From Falsochrobactrum tianjinense (GTDB lineage: Bacteria; Pseudomonadota; Alphaproteobacteria; Rhizobiales; Rhizobiaceae), in assembly GCF_019100495.1 (NCBI RefSeq), contig NZ_JAHRVA010000003.1:248001-312000 (forward strand): 64,000 nucleotides of DNA, given 5' to 3'. The notes beneath the pieces were generated by a model that saw only the letters and a program-made list of their open reading frames with translations, searched no databases and was not told the origin of the DNA. The translations under genes and the position numbers were made by a program. The stretch's first letter is position 1. Each line of letters opens with the position of its first letter. Shown piece by piece: positions 1 through 8,615 of the stretch.

Positions 1-336
1 CTCGGCGTCAATGTCAAACGGATGATCCTCTATACATTCCTGATTAATGCGGCCTTGGCGACCGTTGCCTCCTATTTGATCAGCCCGGTCTATCTGGCAA
101 AGTTCTCCAACGGCGAAACGCTTGGCCTTATCGCCTTTATTGCGGCCATCGTCGGCGGCTTCAACCAGATACGCGGGGCGCTTGTCGGTGGTTTGCTGAT
201 TGGTGTTCTCGACAATCTGACGGCAGCCTATGTTACAGCGCAATACCGTGCGGCTGTACCTCTCGTGTTGCTGATCGTGATTATTCTTGCCCGTCCGCAA
301 GGCATTATGGGAACGTCGGAAGGAAGGGCGGTATGA
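1..336 (+). CDS. Branched-chain amino acid-type ABC transporter permease, LivH family (3' part only)
   Basis: The frame is open from the first base of the window, so only the C-terminal 111 residues are present. It is one of two inner-membrane permeases of a LivHMGF-type importer. The visible part has hydrophobic helices and the family's GGFNQIRGALVGGLLIGVLD-like loop near the C terminus, which contacts the ATPase. Its stop overlaps the next start (ATGA), so it is translationally coupled to livM. The substrate cannot be read from the permease; family members carry branched-chain amino acids, amides, urea or aromatic acids. The periplasmic binding protein gene must lie upstream of the window or elsewhere. 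Confidence 0.88.
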   Translation, partial: LGVNVKRMILYTFLINAALATVASYLISPVYLAKFSNGETLGLIAFIAAIVGGFNQIRGALVGGLLIGVLDNLTAAYVTAQYRAAVPLVLLIVIILARPQGIMGTSEGRAV

Positions 337-1316
337 TGATCGCGCAGAAGCGTAATATATCGATCGCCGTTCTTCTGTTTCTTGCGGGTCTGGCCCCATT
401 GGGGCAGGGCAATTATATTATTTATGTCCTCACATCCTGGCTGATCTTTTCGATAGCCGCGATGGGACTCAATCTGACGCTCGGTTATGCAGGGCAGATT
501 TCGCTCGCGCAGGCATCTTTTATGGCAATTGGCGCCTATGCCACTGCCCTTCTGACCCTTGCCGGATGGCATTGGCTTCTAGCCATGCCTGTAGGCCTCT
601 TCCTGTGCTTCATAATAGGTCTGATTCTTGGTTATCCGGCCTTGCGCGTCAAAGGTCACTTTCTGGCTTTTGTCACGCTGGCATTCAATACACTGGTCTT
701 TCTGGTTCTGCGGAATGAAGAATGGCTGACAGGCGGCAATTACGGCCTGGTTGGAATGCCGCGTCCTGATCTTGGGCTGTTCTCGACCGCCAAGGGTTTG
801 CCGTTTTACTACTTCACTCTTGGAGTAACAGTGATTGCGGCGCTGATCCTTTGGGGCATCGTTCGTTCGCCGTGGGGGCGTGCGTTCAAGGCCTTGCGCG
901 AAAACCCGATACGGGCGGAAAGTCTCGGTGTCGATACGCGCCGTATTACTTTGCTGGCCTTCGCTATCGGCTCGGTTTACGGCGGTCTCGCCGGATCATT
1001 GATAACGCCGCTTGTCCAGTTTATCGAGCCGGGATCATTCAATATCGCACATTCGTTGCGCATTCTGCTTATGGTCGTTGTCGGCGGAGCCGGCTTCTTT
1101 TTCGGCCCGTTTATTGGTGCGGCAGTTGTGATCTTGCTGCCGGAAATGTTGCGTTTCACCGAAGGCTACTATCTGATTATCTATTCGGGGTTGGTTATCA
1201 TCATGCTGGTCTTTGTCCCTTCCGGTTTGATTGGAATATGGGGCAAGGTTCGTGAGAAACTCTGGCCGAAGCATCAGGTTCGCGGTGATATGAGCGAAGG
1301 AGCGCGGCTGAAATGA
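333..1316 (+). CDS. Branched-chain amino acid-type ABC transporter permease, LivM family
   Basis: 327-residue integral membrane protein, the second permease of the importer. It shows the LivM signatures NLTLGYAGQISLAQASFMAIGAY near residues 49-71 (helix and start of the conserved domain) and the cytoplasmic coupling segment with RAFKALRENPIRAESLGV near 183-200. About eight or more hydrophobic helices are visible. Its start overlaps the livH stop and its own stop overlaps the livG start (ATGA), so the four genes form one tight operon. The length is normal for LivM. The substrate is not determined by the sequence. Confidence 0.93.
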   Translation: MMIAQKRNISIAVLLFLAGLAPLGQGNYIIYVLTSWLIFSIAAMGLNLTLGYAGQISLAQASFMAIGAYATALLTLAGWHWLLAMPVGLFLCFIIGLILGYPALRVKGHFLAFVTLAFNTLVFLVLRNEEWLTGGNYGLVGMPRPDLGLFSTAKGLPFYYFTLGVTVIAALILWGIVRSPWGRAFKALRENPIRAESLGVDTRRITLLAFAIGSVYGGLAGSLITPLVQFIEPGSFNIAHSLRILLMVVVGGAGFFFGPFIGAAVVILLPEMLRFTEGYYLIIYSGLVIIMLVFVPSGLIGIWGKVREKLWPKHQVRGDMSEGARLK

Positions 1317-2059
1317 ATAGCCCAGTACTTTCCGTGCGCAGTATCTACAAGCGTTTCGGCGGTATTCACGCCGTCCAGGATGTATCCTTTGATGTCAATC
1401 AAGGGGAAATACTCGGCCTGATCGGGCCGAACGGATCCGGTAAATCGACGCTTTTCAATTGTATTCTCGGTCAGCTTCAGCCGAATGGCGGTGAAGTGCG
1501 CGTTAACGGCAAGGATGTTTCCGGAATGCGCGCATCCGATCTCAACAAGCTTGGTGTCGGACGCACCTTCCAGCAGCTTTCAGTTTTCCCGAAAATGTCG
1601 GTGATTGAGAACATCATTCTTGCCGGACAGGAGCATAAAGGCACAATGGCATCGCGGCTCTTCGGGCAGGGCGATGCCGGCTTGACTGATGAAGCAGAAC
1701 AGATGATTTCGTTCTTTCGTCTTGATCATCTGCGTGATGAACTGGCCGGTTCGCTTTCCTATGGCCAGCAAAAGCTCGTGGATGCTGCCATGGCGTTCAT
1801 GGCGGGTCCCAGCCTCGTTCTTCTCGATGAGCCAGCTGGCGGCGTCAATCTGACGATGCTGGGCAATCTCAAAGACAGGCTCATTGCATACAATGCCGAA
1901 CACGGAACGACCTTCGTCGTGATCGAACATAATATGGAATTTGTCATGAGCCTTTGTACGCGCATCATCGTATTGGCGGAAGGGCGCGTCATTGCTGAAG
2001 GATCGCCTGAGGAAATCCGGTCAAACCAGATGGTCATCGACGCTTATCTGGGAGGGTGA
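1313..2059 (+). CDS. ABC transporter ATP-binding protein, LivG family
   Basis: 248-residue cytoplasmic ATPase of the LivHMGF-type importer. It has a Walker A GPNGSGKST near residue 38, the LivG-type GVGRTFQQL segment, an ABC signature LSYGQQKLVDAA, a Walker B VLLLDEPAGGVN and a switch histidine in FVVIEHNMEF. The C-terminal extension after the H-loop (LAEGRVIAEGSPEEIR, ending near DAYLGG) is the classic BCA_ABC tail of LivG proteins. The gene is coupled to livM by ATGA and lies three bases before livF. Confidence 0.93.
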   Translation: MNSPVLSVRSIYKRFGGIHAVQDVSFDVNQGEILGLIGPNGSGKSTLFNCILGQLQPNGGEVRVNGKDVSGMRASDLNKLGVGRTFQQLSVFPKMSVIENIILAGQEHKGTMASRLFGQGDAGLTDEAEQMISFFRLDHLRDELAGSLSYGQQKLVDAAMAFMAGPSLVLLDEPAGGVNLTMLGNLKDRLIAYNAEHGTTFVVIEHNMEFVMSLCTRIIVLAEGRVIAEGSPEEIRSNQMVIDAYLGG

Positions 2060-2062
2060 AAT

Positions 2063-2794
2063 ATGCTTGAGCTTAAAGATATTTACGGCGGGTATGGCAA
2101 GATCACCATTCTCAATGGCGTGTCGTTTTCCATTCCGAAAGCCTCAATCACGACTGTTATCGGTCCCAATGGTGCAGGTAAATCAACAGTTTTCAAAGCA
2201 ATTTTCGGCCTCTTGAGCATTCAGTCCGGGCAGATTTTGCTCAACGGACAGGATGTCACGCGCAGCGCACCGCGCCATATGATTGCCAATGGCGTAACCT
2301 ATGTGCCGCAGGGGCGTAATGTCGTTCCACAGCTCTCAGTCTACCACAACCTTGAACTCGGGGGCATCACCTCGCCCGATCAGGCCAAAGTGCGCGAGCG
2401 TATCGAACTGGTGATGGACCAGTTTCCAATGCTGCGTCAGTTCCGTGATCGCAAAGCTATTGAGCTATCCGGCGGACAGCAGAAGCAGCTTGAAGTGGCG
2501 CGCGCTCTACTACTTGATCCAAAGCTGATCTTGATCGACGAACCATCCATCGGTTTGTCCCCCAATCTCGTGCAGGAAGTTTTTCAGACACTCACTCGCC
2601 TGCGGGACCAGGGTGTGACGATTCTCATGGTGGAGCAGAACGCAAAAGCAGCCCTTGCCGTGTCCGACTATGGCCTTGTTCTCGAACTTGGCCAAACGCG
2701 CATGCATGATGAAGCCTCTAAACTTCTCGCCGATCCTCGTGTAGGGCAATTGTTCCTTGGTGGACACGTCGAGCATGATGCCGCAAAAACCTGA
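2063..2794 (+). CDS. ABC transporter ATP-binding protein, LivF family
   Basis: 243-residue partner ATPase of LivG. It shows Walker A GPNGAGKST, a YVPQGRNVVPQLSV segment typical of LivF, signature LSGGQQKQLEVARAL, Walker B LILIDEPSIGLSP and H-loop-equivalent VEQNAKAAL (LivF proteins carry Gln-Asn here). Last gene of the operon. It converges with the DRL-like gene on the other strand, with about 120 bp between them containing a hairpin that may end transcription. Confidence 0.93.
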   Translation: MLELKDIYGGYGKITILNGVSFSIPKASITTVIGPNGAGKSTVFKAIFGLLSIQSGQILLNGQDVTRSAPRHMIANGVTYVPQGRNVVPQLSVYHNLELGGITSPDQAKVRERIELVMDQFPMLRQFRDRKAIELSGGQQKQLEVARALLLDPKLILIDEPSIGLSPNLVQEVFQTLTRLRDQGVTILMVEQNAKAALAVSDYGLVLELGQTRMHDEASKLLADPRVGQLFLGGHVEHDAAKT

Positions 2795-2874
2795 CGAAGC
2801 GCATGAAACTGGCAAGTAGCTTGTCGTGGCGTAGTATTGCGCCGCAGCGGCCAGTAAATCTGGACAGGGCTTCG

Positions 2875-2900
2875 AAAGGTCCTCAGCACAGGAGGCCTTT
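2875..2900. terminator. Possible terminator hairpin between convergent livF and DRL-like genes
   Basis: AAAGG-T-CCTC, loop, GAGG-CCTTT forms a nine-pair stem with one bulged T. It sits between two converging genes, where a shared terminator is expected. There is no long T run on either strand, so termination strength is uncertain. Confidence 0.4.
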
Positions 2901-2915
2901 AAATACGAAATTCGC

Positions 2916-4316
2916 TCATTCTTGCCAGGAGCCAGGCGGTATAGCATCCTGTTGGCGACGAAGTTTCAGCAGTTCTGAACTCTCGTCTAATTCGACATCT
3001 CCGCACAGGATCGTCTTTCCTGCTTTAACATCCCGCTTTAGTCTACGCCCGGACAATAGATAATAGGGTACTGGCGCATCGTTCATTAGAACTGATGCCG
3101 GCGTCAGCCGGGCTGAAACATCGCGAATGGTATGATGATGGCCTTGAGCAACCAGCAGGCTTCCGGCAGGCAAGTTCGCATCGGCATAGGCCGTGAGATC
3201 CATCACCGGACGCGGATGTTCCATGCCCGAAGAAACCCCGAGCAGGGCGGCTTCAAACACCGATGTTGCTGCCTCCAGCCCGAGCAGATGGCGCGGCAGG
3301 CCCAGCATGGCGGCGCGCCTGTTGCGGGCCACGACATGACCTTTTTCGCGCAGCATTTCCCAGGTTTCATCGTCCTTGCATGATACGGTTACGAAGACGC
3401 CGCCAGCAAAGCTCGGCTCGCCGGGCAGGCGCAGGCAATGAAACACGTCGAGTATACCGCTGGATGCCAGCAGTCCGCCATCGGATTTGCGCGTCATGAA
3501 ATCGGCGATTTCCGTAATCCGGGCAATCGGCGCATGAAAATCGGCTCGGTCAGCAATCAGGCCGAGATTATTCGCGACCACTGTCATTTCGCAAAGATCA
3601 GGAACTGCCCGCTGCGGCAGATGGGACGCAAGCGTTGCGCGCATTTTCGCCACTTCCGCCCAATCGCGGTCGCCTGCGTCGATCCACTCGCCAAATCCCT
3701 GTGCGGTAATCGTCACTCCATTGCTGGTAATGGTCTCGTTTGCCGGATTGAAAACGAAGTCATATTCGCTTGATTTTCCGGCGGCGATGATCTCAAGTCC
3801 AATCACCTGCGCCCAGCTTGCCAGACCGATCAGGAGGCTTGGCTGGTCGCCATCGACGGGGCTGACGACCTTTCCGCGAGCCGCCGCCAACCGGGCCAGA
3901 ATCGGGCCTATGACACTTTCGGTCTCTTTCGTGACCATGATGACATGCTTGTCGGCTTCGATGGCAATACGCGCATGGCGCGCCCCGGCCTCTGGATTGC
4001 CGGTTGCTTCAAGGACGACTTCGACCGGAAGGGCACGGATGAGTTCCGGGTCAGCACAGGCAAGCGCCTTGCCTGCTGCCCATACCGCGCGCACGGTGTC
4101 GGCATCGTGGCATTCGACGATGCTCGCCGGATCAATCCCCACCGATGCGAGCGCCTGTGCGGCAATGCCTGTTTCGCGGTCGAAGGCAACGCGGCAATTC
4201 AAGCCGAGGACATGACGGGCCTGTGCCAGGAAGCTACGGCCAAAACCGCCACTTCCTACGATAGCGCATTCCACGTTTCGGCTGTTGCGACCAGAAAAAT
4301 AACGCAGATGATTCAA
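2916..4316 (-). CDS. NAD(P)-dependent oxidoreductase of the DRL (DXR-like) family with SAF-type C-terminal domain
   Basis: 466 residues. A Rossmann domain opens with VECAIVGSGGFGRSF (residues about 16-30) and resembles homoserine dehydrogenase (EATGNPEAGARHA, KHVIMVTKETE, VVSPVDGDQPSLL). A catalytic middle domain and a SAF-like C-terminal domain (LTPASVLMNDAPVPYYLLSGRRLKRDVKAG) follow. This architecture is the DRL family; a Brucella abortus member was shown to convert deoxyxylulose 5-phosphate to methylerythritol phosphate in place of DXR. Here the gene ends an operon of a tripartite tricarboxylate-type transporter and a PdxA2-like enzyme, which suggests a catabolic oxidoreductase or reductoisomerase instead. 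The family call is good; the reaction is open. Confidence 0.75.
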   Translation of the reverse strand: MNHLRYFSGRNSRNVECAIVGSGGFGRSFLAQARHVLGLNCRVAFDRETGIAAQALASVGIDPASIVECHDADTVRAVWAAGKALACADPELIRALPVEVVLEATGNPEAGARHARIAIEADKHVIMVTKETESVIGPILARLAAARGKVVSPVDGDQPSLLIGLASWAQVIGLEIIAAGKSSEYDFVFNPANETITSNGVTITAQGFGEWIDAGDRDWAEVAKMRATLASHLPQRAVPDLCEMTVVANNLGLIADRADFHAPIARITEIADFMTRKSDGGLLASSGILDVFHCLRLPGEPSFAGGVFVTVSCKDDETWEMLREKGHVVARNRRAAMLGLPRHLLGLEAATSVFEAALLGVSSGMEHPRPVMDLTAYADANLPAGSLLVAQGHHHTIRDVSARLTPASVLMNDAPVPYYLLSGRRLKRDVKAGKTILCGDVELDESSELLKLRRQQDAIPPGSWQE

Positions 4317-4327
4317 TACCGCCTCCT

Positions 4328-5833
4328 TTAAGCAGTCAGCTTCCTGCGCATCGCGCGACGGACATAGCTGATGGTCTTTGGCAGGATCAGCATCGCAAGA
4401 GCGATTGCCATAATGGTTCCAACCAAGCTGTTGGAGAAAAATATCGACAGCGAGCCATCGGCAATGACCATGGATTGGTAGAATGCGTTCTCGGCCTTAT
4501 CCCCCAGGACCATTGCGAGAACCAAAGGCGCAAGCGGATAGTTGAGTCTGGTAAAGAGGTAGCCGACGATACCGAAAAGCACCACGACCCAGAGATCGAA
4601 GCTGGCATTCGACACCGTATAGGCGCCGACGAAGCAGATGACGACAATCATTGGCCCAATGATGGAGAACGGGATGCGTAGCAAGGCTGCGAACATGGGC
4701 ACGGTTGCGAGCACCAAAATCACGCCGATAAGGTTTGAGACATACATCGAGGCGATCAGGCCCCAAACGAAATCGGGCTTGGTCGCAAAAAGCATTGGTC
4801 CCGGGGTCAGCCCCCATATCATCAGGCCGCCCATGAGAACGGCTGCGGTGGCGGAAGAGGGGACGCCAAGAGCAAGCATTGGCAGCATCGCGCAGGACCC
4901 GGCACTATGATCGGCGGTTTCCGGAGCAATGATACCTTCAGGCCGTCCGGTGCCGAATGGTTCGCCTTTCTTGGATGCTTGGTTTGCGATGCCATAGCTC
5001 ATGAACGAAGCTGCCGTCGGGCCGCCGGGGGTGATTCCCATCCATATGCCAACGAGACCGGAGCGCAGCATAGTGGCCCAGTAGCGAGGCATTTCCACTA
5101 TTGTCTTCAGCACGTCGCGCAAATTGATTTTCGAGGCGACGCCGCGAAAACGCAGACCCTCCTGCACTGTGGACAGCAACTCGCCGATGCCGAACAGGCC
5201 GATGACGACTACGAGAAAACTGATGCCACCCAGCAATTCGGAATAGCCGAATGTCAGGCGTACCTCGCCGGTGACATTATCCATGCCTACAGATGAGAGT
5301 AGAAGTCCGGTTGTCAAAGCCACCACTGTCTTGACCGGACGAGCGCTGCCCATACCGACAAATGCTGAAAAGGCGAGGAAATAGACGGCAAAATATTCAG
5401 GTGCACCAAAGCGGAGCGCGAATCGTGAGGCCCAACTGGCCAGCAGCGTGATGACGACGACGCCAAGAAGCGCACCAAAACCAGCCGACAGGAAGGCCAG
5501 CGTCAGTGCGCGGGTGGACTCGCCTTTTCGAGCCATTGGATAGCCATCGAATGTCGTGGCAACCGAACTTGGCTCGCCGGGAATATTAAACAGGATCGAT
5601 GTGGTCGATCCGCCAAAAAGCGCACCCCAATACATCGACGTCAAAAGAATGATCGCTGATGTCGGGTCCAGCGTGAAGGTGAGCGGAATGAGCAGGGACA
5701 CGCCATTGGGCGCGCCCAGTCCGGGCAGCACCCCAACGACCAGCCCGAACAGGACGCCCGCGATCATCAGGCCAATATGCATGGGTGTCAAAGCGACACC
5801 AAAACCGTGCATTAAAAGATCAACATTTTCCAT
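4328..5833 (-). CDS. Tripartite tricarboxylate transporter large permease, TctA family
   Basis: About 501 residues, roughly a dozen hydrophobic helices. The duplicated TctA signatures are visible: GVLPGLGAPNGVSLLIPLTF and GSTTSILFNIPGEPSS in the first half, GITPGGPTAASFMSYGIANQ and ALGVPSSATAAVLMGG in the second. I place the start at 5833 (MENVDLLM) because GAGGGGG lies eight bases upstream; a longer reading would begin inside tctB. It is the large inner-membrane subunit of a secondary, binding-protein-dependent carboxylate importer, with TctB and TctC just upstream in the operon and the DRL-like gene 11 bp downstream. Confidence 0.93.
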   Translation of the reverse strand: MENVDLLMHGFGVALTPMHIGLMIAGVLFGLVVGVLPGLGAPNGVSLLIPLTFTLDPTSAIILLTSMYWGALFGGSTTSILFNIPGEPSSVATTFDGYPMARKGESTRALTLAFLSAGFGALLGVVVITLLASWASRFALRFGAPEYFAVYFLAFSAFVGMGSARPVKTVVALTTGLLLSSVGMDNVTGEVRLTFGYSELLGGISFLVVVIGLFGIGELLSTVQEGLRFRGVASKINLRDVLKTIVEMPRYWATMLRSGLVGIWMGITPGGPTAASFMSYGIANQASKKGEPFGTGRPEGIIAPETADHSAGSCAMLPMLALGVPSSATAAVLMGGLMIWGLTPGPMLFATKPDFVWGLIASMYVSNLIGVILVLATVPMFAALLRIPFSIIGPMIVVICFVGAYTVSNASFDLWVVVLFGIVGYLFTRLNYPLAPLVLAMVLGDKAENAFYQSMVIADGSLSIFFSNSLVGTIMAIALAMLILPKTISYVRRAMRRKLTA

Positions 5834-5846
5834 TGCACGCACCCCC

Positions 5847-6350
5847 TCAGTAGATTCCGAGCCAGGATTCAATCGGCCCTTTTTTGAGCGGCACCAAAAA
5901 AGCGATCTCGAATAATACGTATTGTGCAGCAGTGAAACTCACGCTGATTCCGATCGCGGTGAGCAGCCGATATCCCCCATGTCGCCAAGCGGTCCATCCG
6001 ATATATAAAGCACTGCTAAAATAAAGGCCCATAAGCAAGGTCAGGGTGACGAAGGCGACCATCTCGCACAAAAAGACCGCGACGCGCCGGAATTGCTCCC
6101 TATCAAGAAAGGTTTCGGCAAGTTCTCGCGCAGCTTCCCTGCCAGCATTAAGCCTGAAAATAGCGGCACCAAGATTCCACAGGCTGGCTGTGATCAAAAT
6201 CAGACTGATATAAAATGGAAAGTAACCAGCTTCAGGGCCTGACTTCTCCCAGCTAAACCCAAGCTCTGTAGCGCCGATTAATCCTGCAATGCCGAGCATG
6301 CCTGTTCCGATCGCAGTTGCGATCTCGACATGGAAACGTTTGACGGCCAT
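5847..6350 (-). CDS. Tripartite tricarboxylate transporter small membrane subunit, TctB family
   Basis: 167 residues with four predicted membrane helices, the usual TctB layout. The segment FSWEKSGPEAGYFPFYISLILI is the recognisable family feature (GP-GYFPF in the first loop). It lies between tctC and tctA and is separated from tctC by an 87-bp gap holding a strong hairpin. It completes the TctABC importer; the substrate is probably a di- or tricarboxylate or a sugar acid. Confidence 0.88.
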   Translation of the reverse strand: MAVKRFHVEIATAIGTGMLGIAGLIGATELGFSWEKSGPEAGYFPFYISLILITASLWNLGAAIFRLNAGREAARELAETFLDREQFRRVAVFLCEMVAFVTLTLLMGLYFSSALYIGWTAWRHGGYRLLTAIGISVSFTAAQYVLFEIAFLVPLKKGPIESWLGIY

Positions 6351-6374
6351 GGGCCTCCTCCTCTGTCTGAAGAA

Positions 6375-6400
6375 GCGGAAGGCCGGAATAAGCCTTCCGC
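6375..6400. repeat. Intercistronic hairpin between tctC and tctB
   Basis: Perfect nine-base arms GCGGAAGGC and GCCTTCCGC around an eight-base loop, just 3' of tctC in the direction of transcription. There is no T run, so it is more likely an mRNA-stabilising or attenuating element that leaves tctC mRNA in excess over the permease genes than a full terminator. Confidence 0.6.
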
Positions 6401-6437
6401 CCGTTCAGGTTTTAAAGCCTCAACGTCATTGCCAGAG

Positions 6438-7436
6438 TCATTCGACAGTCCAACCTTCGGTTTTGAACACGCCGACCGTGGCGTCTTCATTCTTCTTGAT
6501 GAAGGACTTCAGCTCATCTCCAGTAAGGAAGGTGGCAGTCTGCGAAGTTTTCTTCAGATAGTCCTGCCATTCAGGCGTTTCAGAGACGCCTTTAAGCGCG
6601 GTCTCATAGAAAGCCTTTACACCCGGCTCGGTTCCGGCAGGAAGCCAGACCGTACGCGGCATCTGGTACGTCTCAATGTCGAGACCTTCTTCCATGCAGG
6701 TTGGAATATCGTGCCATCCCTTGCCGTCATTGATCGGCTCGCTCTTGTCCATGCGCTTCGGTGAGAAGACACAAAGCGGGCGCACCGCACCGGCTTGCCA
6801 CTGGCCAAGGTTTTCATTCGGATTGTTCACATTGGCGACAATGTGACCGCCCGCCAGTTGAACGCCGACTTCGGCACCGCCATTAAATGGCACATATTTG
6901 AAGTCCGCACCGGAGGTCTGTTCGATTAGCGCAACGAGTGTTTCGTCGGTATCCTTGGATTGGCTGCCGCCGAAAACCAGGGTGCCGGGTTCGGCTTTAC
7001 CCGCATCGATCAAATCCTTGATAGTCTGATAGGGCGAATCTGCCTTGACCCAGACAATGAATTCGTCAAGCGCCAGCGCTGCGACGGGCTCAAGATCTTC
7101 AGTACTATAAGCCAGCTTGGCCACATATGGCAGCAGATAGACGTTATTTGTGCCGAAGATTACCTTGTGTGGATCGCCAGAATGCTGTTTGGCATAAAGA
7201 AATGCTTCCGCACCCGAGCCTGCCCCCTTATTGAGAACAACGACCGACGTATCGATCAATTTTTCACGGCTAATACTCGATTGGATGGTGCGAGTAAAAT
7301 TATCAGTTCCCCCGCCCGCGCCTGAAGCCACAATGAATTCCAGTGGCCTCTCTGGAGCCCATTCTGCCGCTGCTGCGGGCATAACGGCCAGGATTGACGC
7401 TGTGGCTGCATAAAGAATTGTCTTTAGTTTGGACAT
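6438..7436 (-). CDS. Tripartite tricarboxylate transporter periplasmic binding protein, TctC family
   Basis: 332 residues. A signal peptide (MSKLKTILYAATASILAVM..AAAAEW) is followed by the TctC/BugT fold, with the PLEFIVASGAGGGTDNFTRTI ligand-loop segment, where family members typically have G-GGT-D, and FNGGAEVGVQLAGGH. It captures the carboxylate substrate in the periplasm for TctAB. Like many alphaproteobacterial TctC proteins it is encoded first among the transporter genes. It is preceded by the pdxA2-like gene and followed by a stable hairpin. Confidence 0.9.
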   Translation of the reverse strand: MSKLKTILYAATASILAVMPAAAAEWAPERPLEFIVASGAGGGTDNFTRTIQSSISREKLIDTSVVVLNKGAGSGAEAFLYAKQHSGDPHKVIFGTNNVYLLPYVAKLAYSTEDLEPVAALALDEFIVWVKADSPYQTIKDLIDAGKAEPGTLVFGGSQSKDTDETLVALIEQTSGADFKYVPFNGGAEVGVQLAGGHIVANVNNPNENLGQWQAGAVRPLCVFSPKRMDKSEPINDGKGWHDIPTCMEEGLDIETYQMPRTVWLPAGTEPGVKAFYETALKGVSETPEWQDYLKKTSQTATFLTGDELKSFIKKNEDATVGVFKTEGWTVE

Positions 7437-7533
7437 GGTTTCCTCCTCCTGTGAAACGTTCGCCTCTCCCTGACGAACGGTATTAACGGCACGTCACGGA
7501 TGACATGCCAGTTTTACGAGCATATGCCGTCGC

Positions 7534-8571
7534 TCAGGCCACTGTTTCCAATGCCCAACCGGCTTGCAAAGCACGTTTTTCCCTCGCCGGATTAAGCTTT
7601 GCCAGCGAAATGCCAAGATTTTGGGCGGCAAGGGTTGCACCCAGGTCGGCCTTTCCCTGACCGGCAATATCGAAGGCTGTGCCATGTGCCGGGGTCACCA
7701 GGGGAAACCCATAACCCGCAATCAGCGTTACGCCGCGATCAAAACCAATCAGCTTCATCGCGATCTGGCCCTGATCATGGTACATGGTCATGACAGCATC
7801 GAATTCACCACGGATGGCGCGCACAAAGACTGTGTCGGAGGGGATCGGCCCCTTGACGTTCATCCCTTCCGCCGCTGCCTGTTCCACGGCAGGCGCAATA
7901 ATATCATCATCCTCATGGCCAAAGTTGCGCCCGTCGCCCGCATGGGGATTAAGAGCGGCAACGCCAATGCGCGGGTTTGGCTTTCCGGCGCCGGTGAGAA
8001 CTTCATTCGTCAGCCGCAAACTGTCGAGGATACGCTCGATGCTCAATTTTGAGGCGACTTCGCGTAAGGGAATATGTGACGTGACACGCGCATTCCAGAC
8101 TTCATCGAGTACGTTGAACTCGCGGCCGCTCCGCGGAGCCTGTATTGCGGAATCGATAAACCCGATTTCGTCGATATAGGACGGTCTTGCGAGGCGCATT
8201 GAATGTTTGTTGAATGGGGTAAACATCGCAATATCCGCCAGACCGGCATGGGCCAGCCGCAATACAGCAGCGAAGTTTTGCAGTGAAGCTTTGCCCGGCC
8301 CGGCATCTGACCGACCCAGAACCAGCCCATCCACCGGACAGTTGGCCAGATCGATAAAGACTTTCCCGGAAGGGATGCCATTCAACAGATCATCGGGCCG
8401 GATGACAGGAATATCGAGCGAAACGCGGGCATGGGCTTTACCCATCTCAAGGATGCGTGCGTCACCAACAACGATAAAATCGCGCTCGGCCATATCCGGA
8501 TGAGCCAGAAGTTTGGCGGCCAGTTCCGGGCCAACGCCGCTGGCGTCGCCAATCGCTAGTGCAGTCCGCAT
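7534..8571 (-). CDS. PdxA2-like 4-hydroxythreonine-4-phosphate dehydrogenase family protein
   Basis: 345 residues, normal PdxA length. All three metal-ligand histidines of the family can be placed: H166 (TSHIPL), H210 (NPHAGDGR) and H265 (MYHDQG). The C-terminal GFDRGVTLIAGYGFPLV and TPAHGTAFDIAG segments are closest to PdxA2, the sugar-acid catabolic branch that oxidises and decarboxylates 4-phospho-threonate or -erythronate. The usual substrate-site motif GHTE is replaced by YIDE (132-135), and no DUF1537 kinase lies in this operon. The substrate may therefore differ and may be unphosphorylated. It is unlikely to be the vitamin B6 enzyme. Confidence 0.85.
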   Translation of the reverse strand: MRTALAIGDASGVGPELAAKLLAHPDMAERDFIVVGDARILEMGKAHARVSLDIPVIRPDDLLNGIPSGKVFIDLANCPVDGLVLGRSDAGPGKASLQNFAAVLRLAHAGLADIAMFTPFNKHSMRLARPSYIDEIGFIDSAIQAPRSGREFNVLDEVWNARVTSHIPLREVASKLSIERILDSLRLTNEVLTGAGKPNPRIGVAALNPHAGDGRNFGHEDDDIIAPAVEQAAAEGMNVKGPIPSDTVFVRAIRGEFDAVMTMYHDQGQIAMKLIGFDRGVTLIAGYGFPLVTPAHGTAFDIAGQGKADLGATLAAQNLGISLAKLNPAREKRALQAGWALETVA

Positions 8572-8615
8572 ATCAATCTATCCTTATGCCTTTTCGAGTG
8601 CATCAAAAATATGGA

